Part shown: positions 8,386-14,644 of the stretch, piece after piece | Layout of the letters: every line of letters begins with the position of its first letter | Numbering within the stretch: the first letter of the stretch is position 1 | Origin: an uncultured Muribaculaceae bacterium | GTDB taxonomy: Bacteria > Bacteroidota > Bacteroidia > Bacteroidales > Muribaculaceae | NCBI GenBank assembly: GCA_947177435.1 | Contig: CAMWUM010000014.1 | Coordinates: 1 to 15,213, forward strand | Reading direction: 5' to 3' | Length of the DNA: 15,213 nt | Notes under the pieces: generated by a model | What the model saw: the letters and a program-made list of their open reading frames with translations, nothing else | What the model was told of the DNA's origin: nothing | The model's database searches: none | Program-made: the position numbers and the translations under genes

Positions 8386-9033
8386 ATGAAAACATTCCAA
8401 CTGCATGCTGAGCCTCGCACGGCTCTCGGCAAGAAGGCCACCAAGGCCCTCCGCGCATCGGGCATGGTGCCCGTAGTCCTCAACGGCGGCGAAGTCGTAA
8501 CTCTTCCCTACAACGGCAAGCTCCTCGAGGGCCAGAAGGTCGTGCCCATCGAAGACGGCAAGGGTATCATCACCACCGACCTCGCTGTCAGCAACGAGGC
8601 TGTACGCAAGCTCATCTATACTCCCGACGTGTTCGCAATCGAGCTCGAGTTCGACGGCGTTAAGCGCATGGCTGTCATCAAGGACCTCCAGTTCCAGCCC
8701 GTCAAGGACACCCTGCTCCACATCGACCTGCTCGAGGTAAGCGACACCAAGCCCGTCGTTATCGAAATCCCCGTCAAGATCGAAGGCCACGCCGAGGGCG
8801 TCAAGGCCGGCGGTAAGCTCACCCTCTCGATGAAGAAGCTCAAGGTCAAGGCCATCTACACCCAGATCCCCGAGCGCGTTGTCATCAACGTCGACAGCCT
8901 CGGCCTCGGCAAGGCCATGCAGGTGGGCGACCTCCACTACGACGACTTCGAACTCGTCAACGCCAAGAACGCTGTCGTTTGCGCCGTACAGCTCACCCGC
9001 GCTGCTCGCGGTGCTGCTGCCAACGCACAGTAA
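8386..9033 (+). CDS. rplY: 50S ribosomal protein L25 (general stress protein Ctc type)
   Basis: A 215-residue Ctc-type L25, which binds 5S rRNA in the large ribosomal subunit. Seen: the N-terminal L25 beta domain beginning MKTFQLHAEPRTALGKKATKALRASG-VP-VLNGG, including the family's RALGKKAT-LR pattern, the central FDGVKRMAVIKDLQFQPVKD-LLHIDLLEV block, and a C-terminal TL5-type domain (VVIEIPVKIEGHAEGVKAGG...) that distinguishes long Ctc proteins from short E. coli L25. Codon use is strongly biased toward C-ending codons, as expected for a highly expressed gene. It is followed after 17 bp by pth and then an S4-domain gene, a common Bacteroidetes arrangement. Its start follows a structured leader. 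Confidence 0.96.
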   Translation: MKTFQLHAEPRTALGKKATKALRASGMVPVVLNGGEVVTLPYNGKLLEGQKVVPIEDGKGIITTDLAVSNEAVRKLIYTPDVFAIELEFDGVKRMAVIKDLQFQPVKDTLLHIDLLEVSDTKPVVIEIPVKIEGHAEGVKAGGKLTLSMKKLKVKAIYTQIPERVVINVDSLGLGKAMQVGDLHYDDFELVNAKNAVVCAVQLTRAARGAAANAQ

Positions 9034-9050
9034 TATCCTGACCCGAAAGG

Positions 9051-9614
9051 ATGAAGCATTTGATTGTTGGCCTCGGCAACATCGGCGACGAATATCGCGA
9101 TACGAGGCATAACATAGGTTTTATGATATTGGATGCCTTAGCCAAGGCATCCAATATCTCTTTTACCACCGAGAGATACGGCGACATCGGCCGCGGACGC
9201 ATCAAGAACCAGCAGGTCACCCTCCTCAAGCCTTCGACCTACATGAACCTCAGCGGCAACGCCGTGCGGTACTGGAAGGAGCGCGAAGGCGTGGAGGTCA
9301 ACGACATACTGGTGCTGGTCGACGACATCGCGCTGCCGTTCGGAGCCATCCGCATCAAGCCCTCGGGCAGCGACGCCGGACACAACGGACTCAAGAACAT
9401 TGCCCAGATGCTCGGCACGCAGGCCTATCCCCGCCTGCGGTTTGGCGTGGGCAACGACTTCCCGCGCGGCTGCCAGATCGACTACGTGCTCGGCCAGTTC
9501 ACCCCCGAGCAACGCATCGAACTGCCGGCGCGCATCGACGTAGCCGTTGACGCTGTCAAGGATGCCGTGCTCGCAGGCCTGCAGGACGCCATGTGCAAAT
9601 ACAACAACAAATAG
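9051..9614 (+). CDS. pth: Peptidyl-tRNA hydrolase
   Basis: A 187-residue Pth that cleaves peptidyl-tRNA released by stalled ribosomes, recycling tRNA. Seen: GLGNIG with N10, catalytic H20 in RDTRHNIGF, KPSTYMNLSG with N66, D91 in VDDIALPFG, and GHNGLKNI with N112, all the residues expected in the family. Length is normal. It is 17 bp after rplY and 7 bp before the S4 gene, so it is cotranscribed. Odd: residues about 17-42 are written with codons that the rest of the gene avoids (agg, ata twice, ttg, tta, tct, aga) and this patch includes a perfect 15-bp inverted repeat with a 4-base loop at 9125-9158. The protein is unaffected in its conserved residues. Confidence 0.96.
   Translation: MKHLIVGLGNIGDEYRDTRHNIGFMILDALAKASNISFTTERYGDIGRGRIKNQQVTLLKPSTYMNLSGNAVRYWKEREGVEVNDILVLVDDIALPFGAIRIKPSGSDAGHNGLKNIAQMLGTQAYPRLRFGVGNDFPRGCQIDYVLGQFTPEQRIELPARIDVAVDAVKDAVLAGLQDAMCKYNNK
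9125..9158 (+). repeat. Perfect 15-bp inverted repeat inside pth
   Basis: Bases 9125-9139 are the exact reverse complement of 9144-9158, with loop AGCC (9140-9143). In the mRNA this is a very stable hairpin covering codons 25-36, about 75 bases after the start codon. See findings. Confidence 0.9.
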
Positions 9615-9621
9615 CCCCACT

Positions 9622-10062
9622 ATGGCAAGCGAAGAAAGAGTAGACAAATGGCTGTGGGCCATGCGCATATTCAAGACCCGCACTGTGGCCACCGAGGCCT
9701 GCAAGAAAGGACGCGTCTCTGTCGGAGAGGGCAGCCAGTCGCCCACCAAGCCAAGCCGCACTGTCAAGCCAGGCGACATCGTCAACGTACGCAAGCCTCC
9801 GGTGACTTACACGTTCAAGGTGCTCGCCCTGAGCGAGAACCGCCTCGGAGCAAAGCTTGTGCCCGAGTATATGGAAAACCTCACGCCGCAGTCGCAGTAC
9901 GACCTGCTCGACGTGGTGCGCATCTCCGGATTCGTCGACCGCCGCAAGGGCCTCGGCCGCCCCACCAAGCGCGAGGGCCGCGACCTCGAAAAGTTCACCT
10001 CCGAGTCGTTTGGCGACGGTTGGGATTTCGATTTCGACGACATCGACGACGAGGAGGATTAA
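9622..10062 (+). CDS. hslR: S4-domain RNA-binding protein, Hsp15 (HslR)-like
   Basis: A 146-residue protein with an N-terminal S4 RNA-binding domain: ERVDKWLWAMRIFKTRT-A-EACKKGRV (about residues 4-32), followed by VKPGDIV and VLALSENRLGAKLVPEY. This matches the Hsp15 family, which in E. coli binds 50S subunits carrying peptidyl-tRNA and helps rescue stalled ribosomes. That fits its place right behind pth, 7 bp away. The C-terminus carries basic RRKGLGRPTKREGRDL and ends in a very acidic tail (DFDFDDIDDEED). I chose the ATG at 9622 because the S4 domain begins there; the frame stays open upstream into pth, but that would add non-conserved residues. The gene is followed by a 26-bp palindrome. 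Confidence 0.92.
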   Translation: MASEERVDKWLWAMRIFKTRTVATEACKKGRVSVGEGSQSPTKPSRTVKPGDIVNVRKPPVTYTFKVLALSENRLGAKLVPEYMENLTPQSQYDLLDVVRISGFVDRRKGLGRPTKREGRDLEKFTSESFGDGWDFDFDDIDDEED

Positions 10063-10064
10063 AC

Positions 10065-10090
10065 TTCAACTTTCGCATGCGAAAGTTGAA
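10065..10090 (+). terminator. 26-bp perfect palindrome after the S4 gene, overlapping the tpiA promoter
   Basis: Bases 10065-10077 are the exact reverse complement of 10078-10090 (core TTTCGCATGCGAAA). As RNA it could form a strong hairpin right after the stop codon, but no T-run follows. Its right arm contains the TTG of the tpiA promoter, so it may be a terminator, an operator for a dimeric regulator, or both. Confidence 0.5.
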
Positions 10091-10117
10091 TTATCTCAAA
10101 TTTATTTCGTAAATTTG
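10086..10117 (+). promoter_or_regulatory. Bacteroidetes-type promoter for tpiA
   Basis: TTG (10086-10088), a 21-base spacer and TAAATTTG (10110-10117). Expected start about 10124, with a leader of about 24 bases before the tpiA ATG. Confidence 0.7.
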
Positions 10118-10147
10118 CGCATTCAAACCATTTAAAGCTTAAAGAAA

Positions 10148-10903
10148 ATGAGAAAGAATATCGTAGCCGGCAACTGGAAAATGAACACCACCGTGCCCGA
10201 GGGCGTTGCTCTCGCCAAGGAGGTTAGCGATTGCCTTGCTGGCTTCAAGGCCAACTGCGATGTCGTAATCTGCGTGCCCTTCACCCACCTGGTGCCCGTA
10301 TGCGGCGCCATCGACCAGGCCGTCCTCGGCCTCGGCGCTGAGAACTGCGCCGACCACAAGAGCGGTGCCTACACCGGCGAGGTGTCGGCCGCTATGGTTG
10401 CATCCACCGGTGCCAAGTACGTCATCCTCGGCCACAGCGAGCGTCGCCAGTACTACGGCGAGACCTCCGAAACCCTCCGCGAGAAGGTGGCCCTGGCCCT
10501 CGAAAACGGCCTCACCCCCATCTTCTGCATCGGCGAGGTGCTTGAGGAGCGCGAGAACGGCTCATACAACGAAGTAGTTAAGAAGCAGATAGAAGACGGC
10601 CTCTTCAACCGCTCGGCCGAGGACTTCGGCAAGATCATCCTCGCTTACGAGCCCGTCTGGGCCATCGGCACCGGCAAGACCGCTACCGCCGACCAGGCTG
10701 AGGATATGCACGCCCACATCCGCAAGACTATCGCCGACAAGTACGGCAAGGAAGTGGCCGACAACACCTCTATCCTCTACGGCGGCAGCTGCAAGCCCAG
10801 CAACGCAGCCGAGCTCTTTGCCAAGCCCGACGTTGACGGCGGCCTCATCGGCGGTGCCTCGCTCAAGGCAGCCGACTTCATGGGCATCGTCAAGGCTTTC
10901 TAA
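10148..10903 (+). CDS. tpiA: Triose-phosphate isomerase
   Basis: A 251-residue TIM-barrel enzyme interconverting dihydroxyacetone phosphate and glyceraldehyde 3-phosphate in glycolysis. Seen: NWKMNT with N9 and K11, the electrophile H96 in ILGHSERR, the general base E168 in [14 protein letters not shown] (loop 6 directly after it), and the phosphate-binding [10 protein letters not shown] and GLIGGASL. Length is standard. Codon use is strongly biased toward C-ending codons, as in rplY, indicating high expression. It has its own promoter, overlapping the palindrome behind the S4 gene, and a GC-rich hairpin follows at 10925-10958. The order tpiA, SPOR gene, folE is seen in Bacteroides relatives (recalled, not checked). 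Confidence 0.98.
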   Translation: MRKNIVAGNWKMNTTVPEGVALAKEVSDCLAGFKANCDVVICVPFTHLVPVCGAIDQAVLGLGAENCADHKSGAYTGEVSAAMVASTGAKYVILGHSERRQYYGETSETLREKVALALENGLTPIFCIGEVLEERENGSYNEVVKKQIEDGLFNRSAEDFGKIILAYEPVWAIGTGKTATADQAEDMHAHIRKTIADKYGKEVADNTSILYGGSCKPSNAAELFAKPDVDGGLIGGASLKAADFMGIVKAF

Positions 10904-10924
10904 ACAAGCGAAATACGACTTATC

Positions 10925-10958
10925 ACCTGCGGCAGGCGCCCTGCCGTCTGCCGCAGGT
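10925..10958 (+). terminator. Hairpin after tpiA
   Basis: An 11-bp perfect stem (10925-10935 with 10948-10958, ACCTGCGGCAG and its complement) encloses a 12-base loop and is followed by only three T residues (10958-10960). It lies between tpiA and the SPOR gene. It may end most tpiA transcripts, with partial read-through into the next two genes, which show no promoter of their own. Confidence 0.5.
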
Positions 10959-10972
10959 TTATACCAGCCATT

Positions 10973-11449
10973 ATGAAGCGAATCGCCATTCTGACTTTAG
11001 CCATCGCCTGTCTCGGGCTGCGCTGGGCTTCAGCCCAGGCTCCCGACTCGATCGCTGAGCACGACAATATCGTGGAGACCATCAACGCCGCCAACGGCCC
11101 GGTCTTCATCGTGCAGCCTCAGGAGCTCGACGCCGTCACCGCGCATTCGTCAGTCGATACGCGCTCATCGCGCAACATGGGCTACCGCCTGCAGATCTAC
11201 TCTGACAACAACGTGCGCACATCCAAAGCCACCGCCGAGCGCATACGCAGCACCGTGGCCGAGTCCGTGAGCTCGATGCCGGGCGTAAGGGTGCACGTCG
11301 TATTCGATTCGCCATGGTGGAGAGTCTACGTTGGCGACTTCCGCTCTTATTCCGCCGCCGACGAGGCGATGCACCGCATCAAGCGGCTCCTGCCCGCCCA
11401 AGCCCGCGACATGCGCATAATGCGCTGCAAACTCAACACCACCCACTGA
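10973..11449 (+). CDS. SPOR-domain protein, exported
   Basis: A 158-residue protein with an N-terminal signal peptide ([21 protein letters not shown], cleavage about residue 22) and a C-terminal SPOR domain at about 70-155: [10 protein letters not shown], then a central helix region, [19 protein letters not shown], and a final [21 protein letters not shown] domains bind denuded peptidoglycan at division sites and elsewhere in the envelope, so a periplasmic cell-wall role is likely. No lipobox Cys is seen at the cleavage point. The stop is one base before the folE start, so the two are coupled. The exact partner is unknown. Confidence 0.87.
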   Translation: MKRIAILTLAIACLGLRWASAQAPDSIAEHDNIVETINAANGPVFIVQPQELDAVTAHSSVDTRSSRNMGYRLQIYSDNNVRTSKATAERIRSTVAESVSSMPGVRVHVVFDSPWWRVYVGDFRSYSAADEAMHRIKRLLPAQARDMRIMRCKLNTTH

Positions 11450-11450
11450 C

Positions 11451-12020
11451 ATGGACCAGCAAGAAAAGACTGCCCTCATAGCCTCCCACATCAAGGAAAT
11501 CATCAAACTGCTCGGCGAGAACCCCGACCGCGAAGGCCTGCTCAAAACCCCTATGCGCAGTGCCAAGGCCCTGTGCCATATTACCTCGGGCTATGAGATG
11601 GACCCCATGGCCACCATGCGGCAGGCCATCTTCGAATATGCTGGATCGAAGATGGTGATTGTCAAAGATATCGAGTTTTACTCGATGTGCGAGCACCACA
11701 TCCTCCCCTTCTTCGGCAAAATCTCAGTGGGCTATCTCCCCAAGGGCCAGATGGTGGGCCTTAGCAAACTCGCGCGCATTGTCGACATCTTCGCACGCCG
11801 CCTGCAAGTGCAGGAACGCCTCACTGCCCAAGTGGCCGAAGCCGTGCAAAGCGCCCTTGACAGCGACGGCGTAATCGTCAGCTGCACCGCCCAGCACCTG
11901 TGCATGAAGATGCGCGGCGTCGAAAAGCAAGACTCATCCACCACCACCGTTGAATACACCGGCCTATTCGCCACCAATCCCCACCTCCGCGACGAATTTT
12001 TCCGCCAACTCACGTTTTAA
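11451..12020 (+). CDS. folE: GTP cyclohydrolase I
   Basis: A 189-residue enzyme converting GTP to 7,8-dihydroneopterin triphosphate, the first step of tetrahydrofolate synthesis (also feeds queuosine-type pathways). Seen: the zinc ligands C80 and H83 in [10 protein letters not shown] and C151 in [11 protein letters not shown], the [20 protein letters not shown] segment (about 103-122), and the ending TGLF...RDEFF. These are the complete signatures of type IA. Length is typical for the bacterial form. It begins one base after the SPOR gene stop, without a promoter, and its stop overlaps the convergent HxlR gene's stop by 4 bp, with no terminator hairpin evident. Confidence 0.97.
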   Translation: MDQQEKTALIASHIKEIIKLLGENPDREGLLKTPMRSAKALCHITSGYEMDPMATMRQAIFEYAGSKMVIVKDIEFYSMCEHHILPFFGKISVGYLPKGQMVGLSKLARIVDIFARRLQVQERLTAQVAEAVQSALDSDGVIVSCTAQHLCMKMRGVEKQDSSTTTVEYTGLFATNPHLRDEFFRQLTF

Positions 12021-12388
12021 TCCTGCCGGGTTAGCTTCTCATAATTATCAATTGACCAGGCGACCAGTCCGCCTATCACCGGCATGAGGCTCTTGCCAAG
12101 GTCGGTAAGCGAATACTCCACACGCGGGGGTATTTCAGGATAACTGTGCCGCGCCACGAGGTGGTCGCGTTCAAGTCCTTTTAGTGTATCCGCCAGCACC
12201 TTAGGAGATATGTCAGGAATAGCCTTGCCAATAGCGCTGAAGCGCGTAGCCTCATTCTCTGATAGAACGCACAGTACGAGCATCTGCCATTTGCCAGAAA
12301 AGCGGGATATTACATTGCGGATGGGACATTCACCCGTGCGGGTATATTTTTTCAAATTTTCATGCAACTCTAATGCTTTCATTTTCAA
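12017..12388 (-). CDS. HxlR-family winged-helix transcriptional regulator
   Basis: A 123-residue DNA-binding protein. Seen: [22 protein letters not shown] (from residue 21; N-terminal Cys plus the conserved GKW), the helix-turn-helix around [27 protein letters not shown] (about 69-95), and the wing [16 protein letters not shown]. This is the HxlR/MarR-like family, of which YodB, CatR, HypR and QorR sense quinones, diamide or other electrophiles through the N-terminal Cys; C21 sits in that position. Either of two ATGs (12388 or 12382) could be the start. It is divergent from a cupin gene and its promoter lies within the cupin leader, so it likely controls both itself and the cupin (inference). 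Ends overlapping folE by 4 bp. Confidence 0.9.
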   Translation of the reverse strand: MKMKALELHENLKKYTRTGECPIRNVISRFSGKWQMLVLCVLSENEATRFSAIGKAIPDISPKVLADTLKGLERDHLVARHSYPEIPPRVEYSLTDLGKSLMPVIGGLVAWSIDNYEKLTRQD

Positions 12389-12431
12389 TAATGATTACTT
12401 GCGGGTAAGTGCCTTGCCTTTTGGTAACTTC

Positions 12432-12462
12432 TTGTATATTTGGAAAATAAGCCTTAACTTTG
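12432..12462 (+). promoter_or_regulatory. Bacteroidetes-type promoter for the cupin gene
   Basis: TTG (12432-12434), a 20-base spacer and TAACTTTG (12455-12462). Expected start near 12469 gives a leader of about 57 bases. Confidence 0.75.
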
Positions 12463-12477
12463 CCATATCAAAACCAT

Positions 12478-12502
12478 ACTTACTTTCCAATGCAAAGTTA
12501 CT
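12478..12502. promoter_or_regulatory. Candidate HxlR operator
   Basis: An imperfect inverted repeat: ACTTACTTT (12478-12486), 7-base spacer, AAAGTTACT (12494-12502); inner five bases match perfectly, seven of nine overall. It covers the -7 box of the HxlR promoter and lies downstream of the cupin start point, so a bound regulator could block both. Similar ACTT/AAGT half-sites also occur at 12397-12410. Binding by this HxlR protein is inferred. Confidence 0.4.
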
Positions 12503-12522
12503 AACAATTCCATAATAATCAA
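12493..12522 (-). promoter_or_regulatory. Bacteroidetes-type promoter for the HxlR gene
   Basis: On the minus strand TTG (12520-12522), a 19-base spacer and TAACTTTG (12493-12500). Expected start near 12486; leader of about 98 bases. It faces the cupin promoter rather than pointing away from it. Confidence 0.6.
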
Positions 12523-12525
12523 ACT

Positions 12526-12936
12526 ATGAGCGACGTAAAAGTTTTGAACAAAGGCGAAAAATTCGCCCACGCCTCTGTCGGAGCGCTGCACGGCTTTGAA
12601 GGCAAGCAGTTCGTAAAAGACGCCACCGGCGCCACCTCCTGCGAAATCTCATTCGGCACACTGCCCACCGGCGCGGCCGTCCCCTTCTTCCACTCCCACA
12701 AGGATAACGAGGAGAACTACATTATCCTGTCCGGCGCAGGCAAGTTTCAGGTCGACAACCAAGTATTTGACGTGGCCGAAGGCTCAGTGGTGAAAGTCGC
12801 CACTAACTGCGACCGCAACATCAAGTGCACCTCGACCGAGCCCATGACCTACATTTGCATACAAGCTAAGGAAGGTTCGCTTGGCGGCTACACAATGACC
12901 GACGCCGAAATCACCCAACGCGAAGACTTGATGTAA
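12526..12936 (+). CDS. Single-domain cupin protein
   Basis: A 136-residue small beta-barrel protein. Seen: cupin motif 1 with the metal ligands H56, H58 and E62 or E63 in FFHSHKDNEENYIILSGAGKF, followed by a turn VAEGSVVKV. Motif 2 normally carries a third His (G..P.g..H); here the matching stretch (about 90-103, ATNCDRNIKCTST) has no His, so metal binding may use three ligands or be lost. It contains two Cys in this region (C95, C101). The protein is small enough to be a stand-alone enzyme or sensor; substrate not evident. Divergent to an HxlR regulator and facing a flavoprotein reductase gene, so a role in electrophile or redox stress is plausible but inferred. Confidence 0.88.
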   Translation: MSDVKVLNKGEKFAHASVGALHGFEGKQFVKDATGATSCEISFGTLPTGAAVPFFHSHKDNEENYIILSGAGKFQVDNQVFDVAEGSVVKVATNCDRNIKCTSTEPMTYICIQAKEGSLGGYTMTDAEITQREDLM

Positions 12937-12979
12937 TCCCAAAATTCGTTCTTCACATGGGGGCTTGCACCCACACCAT

Positions 12980-13017
12980 ACAACGAGGGCGCCACTACTG
13001 GCGCCCTCGGTTGTTGT
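12980..13017. terminator. Shared bidirectional terminator between cupin and flavoprotein genes
   Basis: A perfect 10-bp stem GAGGGCGCCA with TGGCGCCCTC (12984-13003) and loop CTAC, extended at the base by ACAAC/GTTGT with one bulge. On the plus strand it is followed by TTGTTGTTTA. It sits between two convergent stop codons (12936 and 13021). Confidence 0.8.
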
Positions 13018-13020
13018 TTA

Positions 13021-13629
13021 TTATCGTACGAAATGAGTCCATGCATGCTCCTCGGCCTCTGGGCGTGGCACATTTTCCAGAGCCTTGAGCAGTCGCGCCA
13101 AATTGTGGCCGAGAGTGCGCATAGTCTGCATGCCCTCATCATCGCGGGCCACGTCGCCCGGCATAAGCCCATAGATGTTATTCCAGTACTGCGAACTGGG
13201 CATCGGCATATTTGTCATCTCAAAGTATTTATTAAGACGCTCGACGGTGCTGACCGATCCTCCACGGCGGCAAACGCCCACCGCAGCCGCAGGCTTGTAT
13301 TGCAGATAGCGGCCTAGCGAATAGAACACACGGTCAAGAAGCGCGCACAGCGAACCGGTCGGACCGGCATAATACGTCGGCGATCCCACCACTATGCCGT
13401 CGGCATCGGGAAGTTTCTCCATGATTTCAGTGTAAATGCCCGAATTGAACACGCACACTCCCGTCTCCTGACAGCGGTTGCAAGCAATGCAACCCGGGAC
13501 AGGCTTCTTGCCTATCCACACGATTTCAGTATCAATGCCATCGGCTTGCAAAGCCTTAGCCACCTCGCTCAGCGCCAGGTGAGTGTTGCCCTCAGCGTTA
13601 GGGCTGCCATTAATCAACAGTACCTTCAT
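13021..13629 (-). CDS. NAD(P)H-dependent flavin reductase, iron-sulfur flavoprotein-like
   Basis: A 202-residue flavodoxin-fold protein. Seen: the N-terminal phosphate-binding loop MKVLLINGSPNAEGNTHLAL (GSPNxxGNT, residues 8-16) for FMN, and GSPTYYAGPTGSLCALLDRVFY (about 82-103) forming the flavin site. Between them lies C47-x2-C50-x2-C53-x5-C59 in PGCIACNRCQETGVCVF, which matches the compact CX2CX2CX4-7C motif of Methanosarcina-type Isf iron-sulfur flavoproteins that bind a 4Fe-4S cluster. Those proteins take part in oxygen detoxification; the same motif also occurs in general NADPH-dependent FMN reductases. Convergent with the cupin; no good promoter found immediately upstream, only an imperfect one in the AT-rich gap 13630-13781. 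Confidence 0.9.
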   Translation of the reverse strand: MKVLLINGSPNAEGNTHLALSEVAKALQADGIDTEIVWIGKKPVPGCIACNRCQETGVCVFNSGIYTEIMEKLPDADGIVVGSPTYYAGPTGSLCALLDRVFYSLGRYLQYKPAAAVGVCRRGGSVSTVERLNKYFEMTNMPMPSSQYWNNIYGLMPGDVARDDEGMQTMRTLGHNLARLLKALENVPRPEAEEHAWTHFVR

Positions 13630-13731
13630 AATAAATAAGATTGTTTATCATATAACGCCCCCGACAGAAAGATTGTTGCCCACCCCAAATAAAAAAAATC
13701 ACATCAAACATAAAAAACATCCCCAAAAACT

Positions 13732-13761
13732 TTGTCAATTCAAAAAAAATATCTACCTTTG
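13732..13761 (+). promoter_or_regulatory. Bacteroidetes-type promoter for tRNA-Leu
   Basis: TTG (13732-13734), a 19-base spacer and TACCTTTG (13754-13761), 20 bases upstream of the mature tRNA 5' end. Confidence 0.75.
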
Positions 13762-13781
13762 CACCATCAAACAGAAACGAT

Positions 13782-13862
13782 GCCCAGGTGGCGGAATGGT
13801 AGACGCGCTCGTTTCAGGTGCGAGTGCTGCGAGGCGTGCAGGTTCGAGTCCTGTTCTGGGCA
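13782..13862 (+). tRNA. tRNA-Leu (anticodon CAG)
   Basis: A class II tRNA of 81 bases. Acceptor stem GCCCAGG pairs with TCTGGGC (one G-T), the D arm is GGCGGAATGGTAGACGC as usual for Leu, anticodon stem CTCGT/GCGAG with loop TTCAGGT (anticodon CAG, reads CUG), a long variable arm with loop TGCTGCGAGGCGT, and T arm GCAGG-TTCGAGT-CCTGT. The discriminator is A13862; CCA is not encoded (CCC follows). It is the last gene of the GC-rich core. Confidence 0.95.
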
Positions 13863-13866
13863 CCCC

Positions 13867-13909
13867 TAAAAATTGCAAGTAATTGAAATTCAGTTACTTG
13901 CAATTTTTA
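13867..13909 (+). terminator. Intrinsic terminator of tRNA-Leu
   Basis: A perfect 16-bp stem (13867-13882 with 13894-13909) with an 11-base loop, ending in a T-run on the 3' arm. It starts five bases after the tRNA. Confidence 0.9.
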
Positions 13910-13919
13910 ATTTCAGTCC

Positions 13920-13938
13920 GTGTCAACGCGGTGTCAAC
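13920..13938 (+). repeat. Tandem direct repeat GTGTCAAC
   Basis: Two copies of GTGTCAAC (13920-13927 and 13931-13938), separated by GCG, lie 58 bases after the tRNA. Near a tRNA and at the edge of accessory DNA, such repeats may be integrase arm-binding or attachment-site sequence. No second copy with a flanking tRNA fragment is inside the window. Confidence 0.35.
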
Positions 13939-14260
13939 CACCCCCGCACCAACACCCCATTTCAGCCAAAATAAATCGCCTTGAACACTAAATGAATGAA
14001 TCGAATTTTAATTCTTTAATAATAATTAATACAGCGAAGACCGATTAACTAAAAGATAATGTCTTAGGCAATCGACTTCAATATTGCTATACACATATGG
14101 ACATAAAAATTGTAATAGTTCAATCAATAGAAGTGCACAGTGAAAAATCTTGGTGATGGAGATGATGGATACCAATTCAAGATTTCCTATAAACTATATT
14201 CCAATGTCCCTAAATTATTCTTTGCTCTAAGGACTTACTACCTGTGCAAATGCGAATTAG
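13939..14260. other. AT-rich region without a supported gene
   Basis: Low-GC DNA between the tRNA terminator and the IS remnant. I see no convincing gene. A stretch near 14111-14141 (TGTAATAGTTCAA, then AAGTGCACAGT) resembles, with gaps, the inverse of the IS right end (TGTAGAGTCAA, then AAGTGCAAAGT) and may be a left end of the element; the bases from 14142 to 14260 do not look like a transposase 5' part, so the interior would have been replaced or deleted. Confidence 0.4.
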
Positions 14261-14563
14261 AGCCAAAAGAAAGACCATGTACTGACAATCACCACCGACA
14301 ACGGGTTCGAGTTCAGGGAGCACGCATGGCTTGCCAAGAAAATCGGGGCCACCGTCTATTGCGCCGCTCCCTATTGCCCAGGACAAAAGGGAGCGGTGGA
14401 GAATGCAAACAAGCTTTTCCGCCAATATTTCCCGAAAGGCACCGACTTCCACCATGTAGAACAAGCGGAAATGGATGCCATCCAAAGGAAAATCAACAGT
14501 AGGCCAAGAGAAAAACTGAACTTCGATTCTCCAAAAAACGTGTTCTTCAAGAATATTCACTAA
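14261..14563 (+). pseudogene. IS30-family transposase, C-terminal remnant
   Basis: The frame from 14261 to the stop at 14561-14563 encodes about 100 residues with the end of an IS30-family DDE transposase: ITTDNGFEF (second catalytic Asp, D-N-G-x-E-F), then YCAAPYCPGQKGAVENANKL with the catalytic Glu, then RQYFPKGTDF, and INSRPREKLNFDSPKNVFF. A complete IS30 transposase is about 320 residues; the N-terminal DNA-binding part and first Asp are missing. The frame is stopped by TAG at 14258; in the +1-shifted frame upstream, residues LEPK may continue it, suggesting a lost base in the AAAA tract around 14265. It cannot be active. Confidence 0.9.
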
Positions 14564-14589
14564 CTTTGCACTTGCTTGTTGACTCTACA
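14261..14589 (+). mobile_element. Truncated IS30-family insertion sequence (right end)
   Basis: Contains the transposase remnant and, after its stop, a right terminal inverted repeat ending around 14589 (ACTTTGCACTTG...GACTCTACA). The left part is deleted or replaced. The first bases of this end contain TAACTTTG, a -7-like box pointing outward, but no TTG at the right distance was found. Confidence 0.65.
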
Positions 14590-14613
14590 TTATATGTTTC
14601 TAAGCATATAGCC

Positions 14614-14644
14614 TTGTCCACTTCAATATTTTTTTGTAATTTTG
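14614..14644 (+). promoter_or_regulatory. Bacteroidetes-type promoter upstream of the structured leader
   Basis: TTG (14614-14616), a 20-base spacer and TAATTTTG (14637-14644), an excellent match. Expected start near 14651, about 376 bases ahead of the next supported start codon. Confidence 0.8.

Noticed and set aside
11023..11038. Inverted repeat CTGGGCT-TC-AGCCCAG in the SPOR signal-peptide region
   Set aside because: Short (7 bp) and GC-rich in GC-rich coding DNA; chance is enough to explain it.
13705..13712. TATGTTTG on the minus strand as a promoter -7 for the flavoprotein gene
   Set aside because: No TTG at 19-21 bases; the nearest are at 11 and 23.
14140..14502. 120-codon open frame covering the IS remnant in another frame
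   Set aside because: From about 14270 on it is the wrong frame of the IS30 transposase. The first 40 residues match nothing I recognise.
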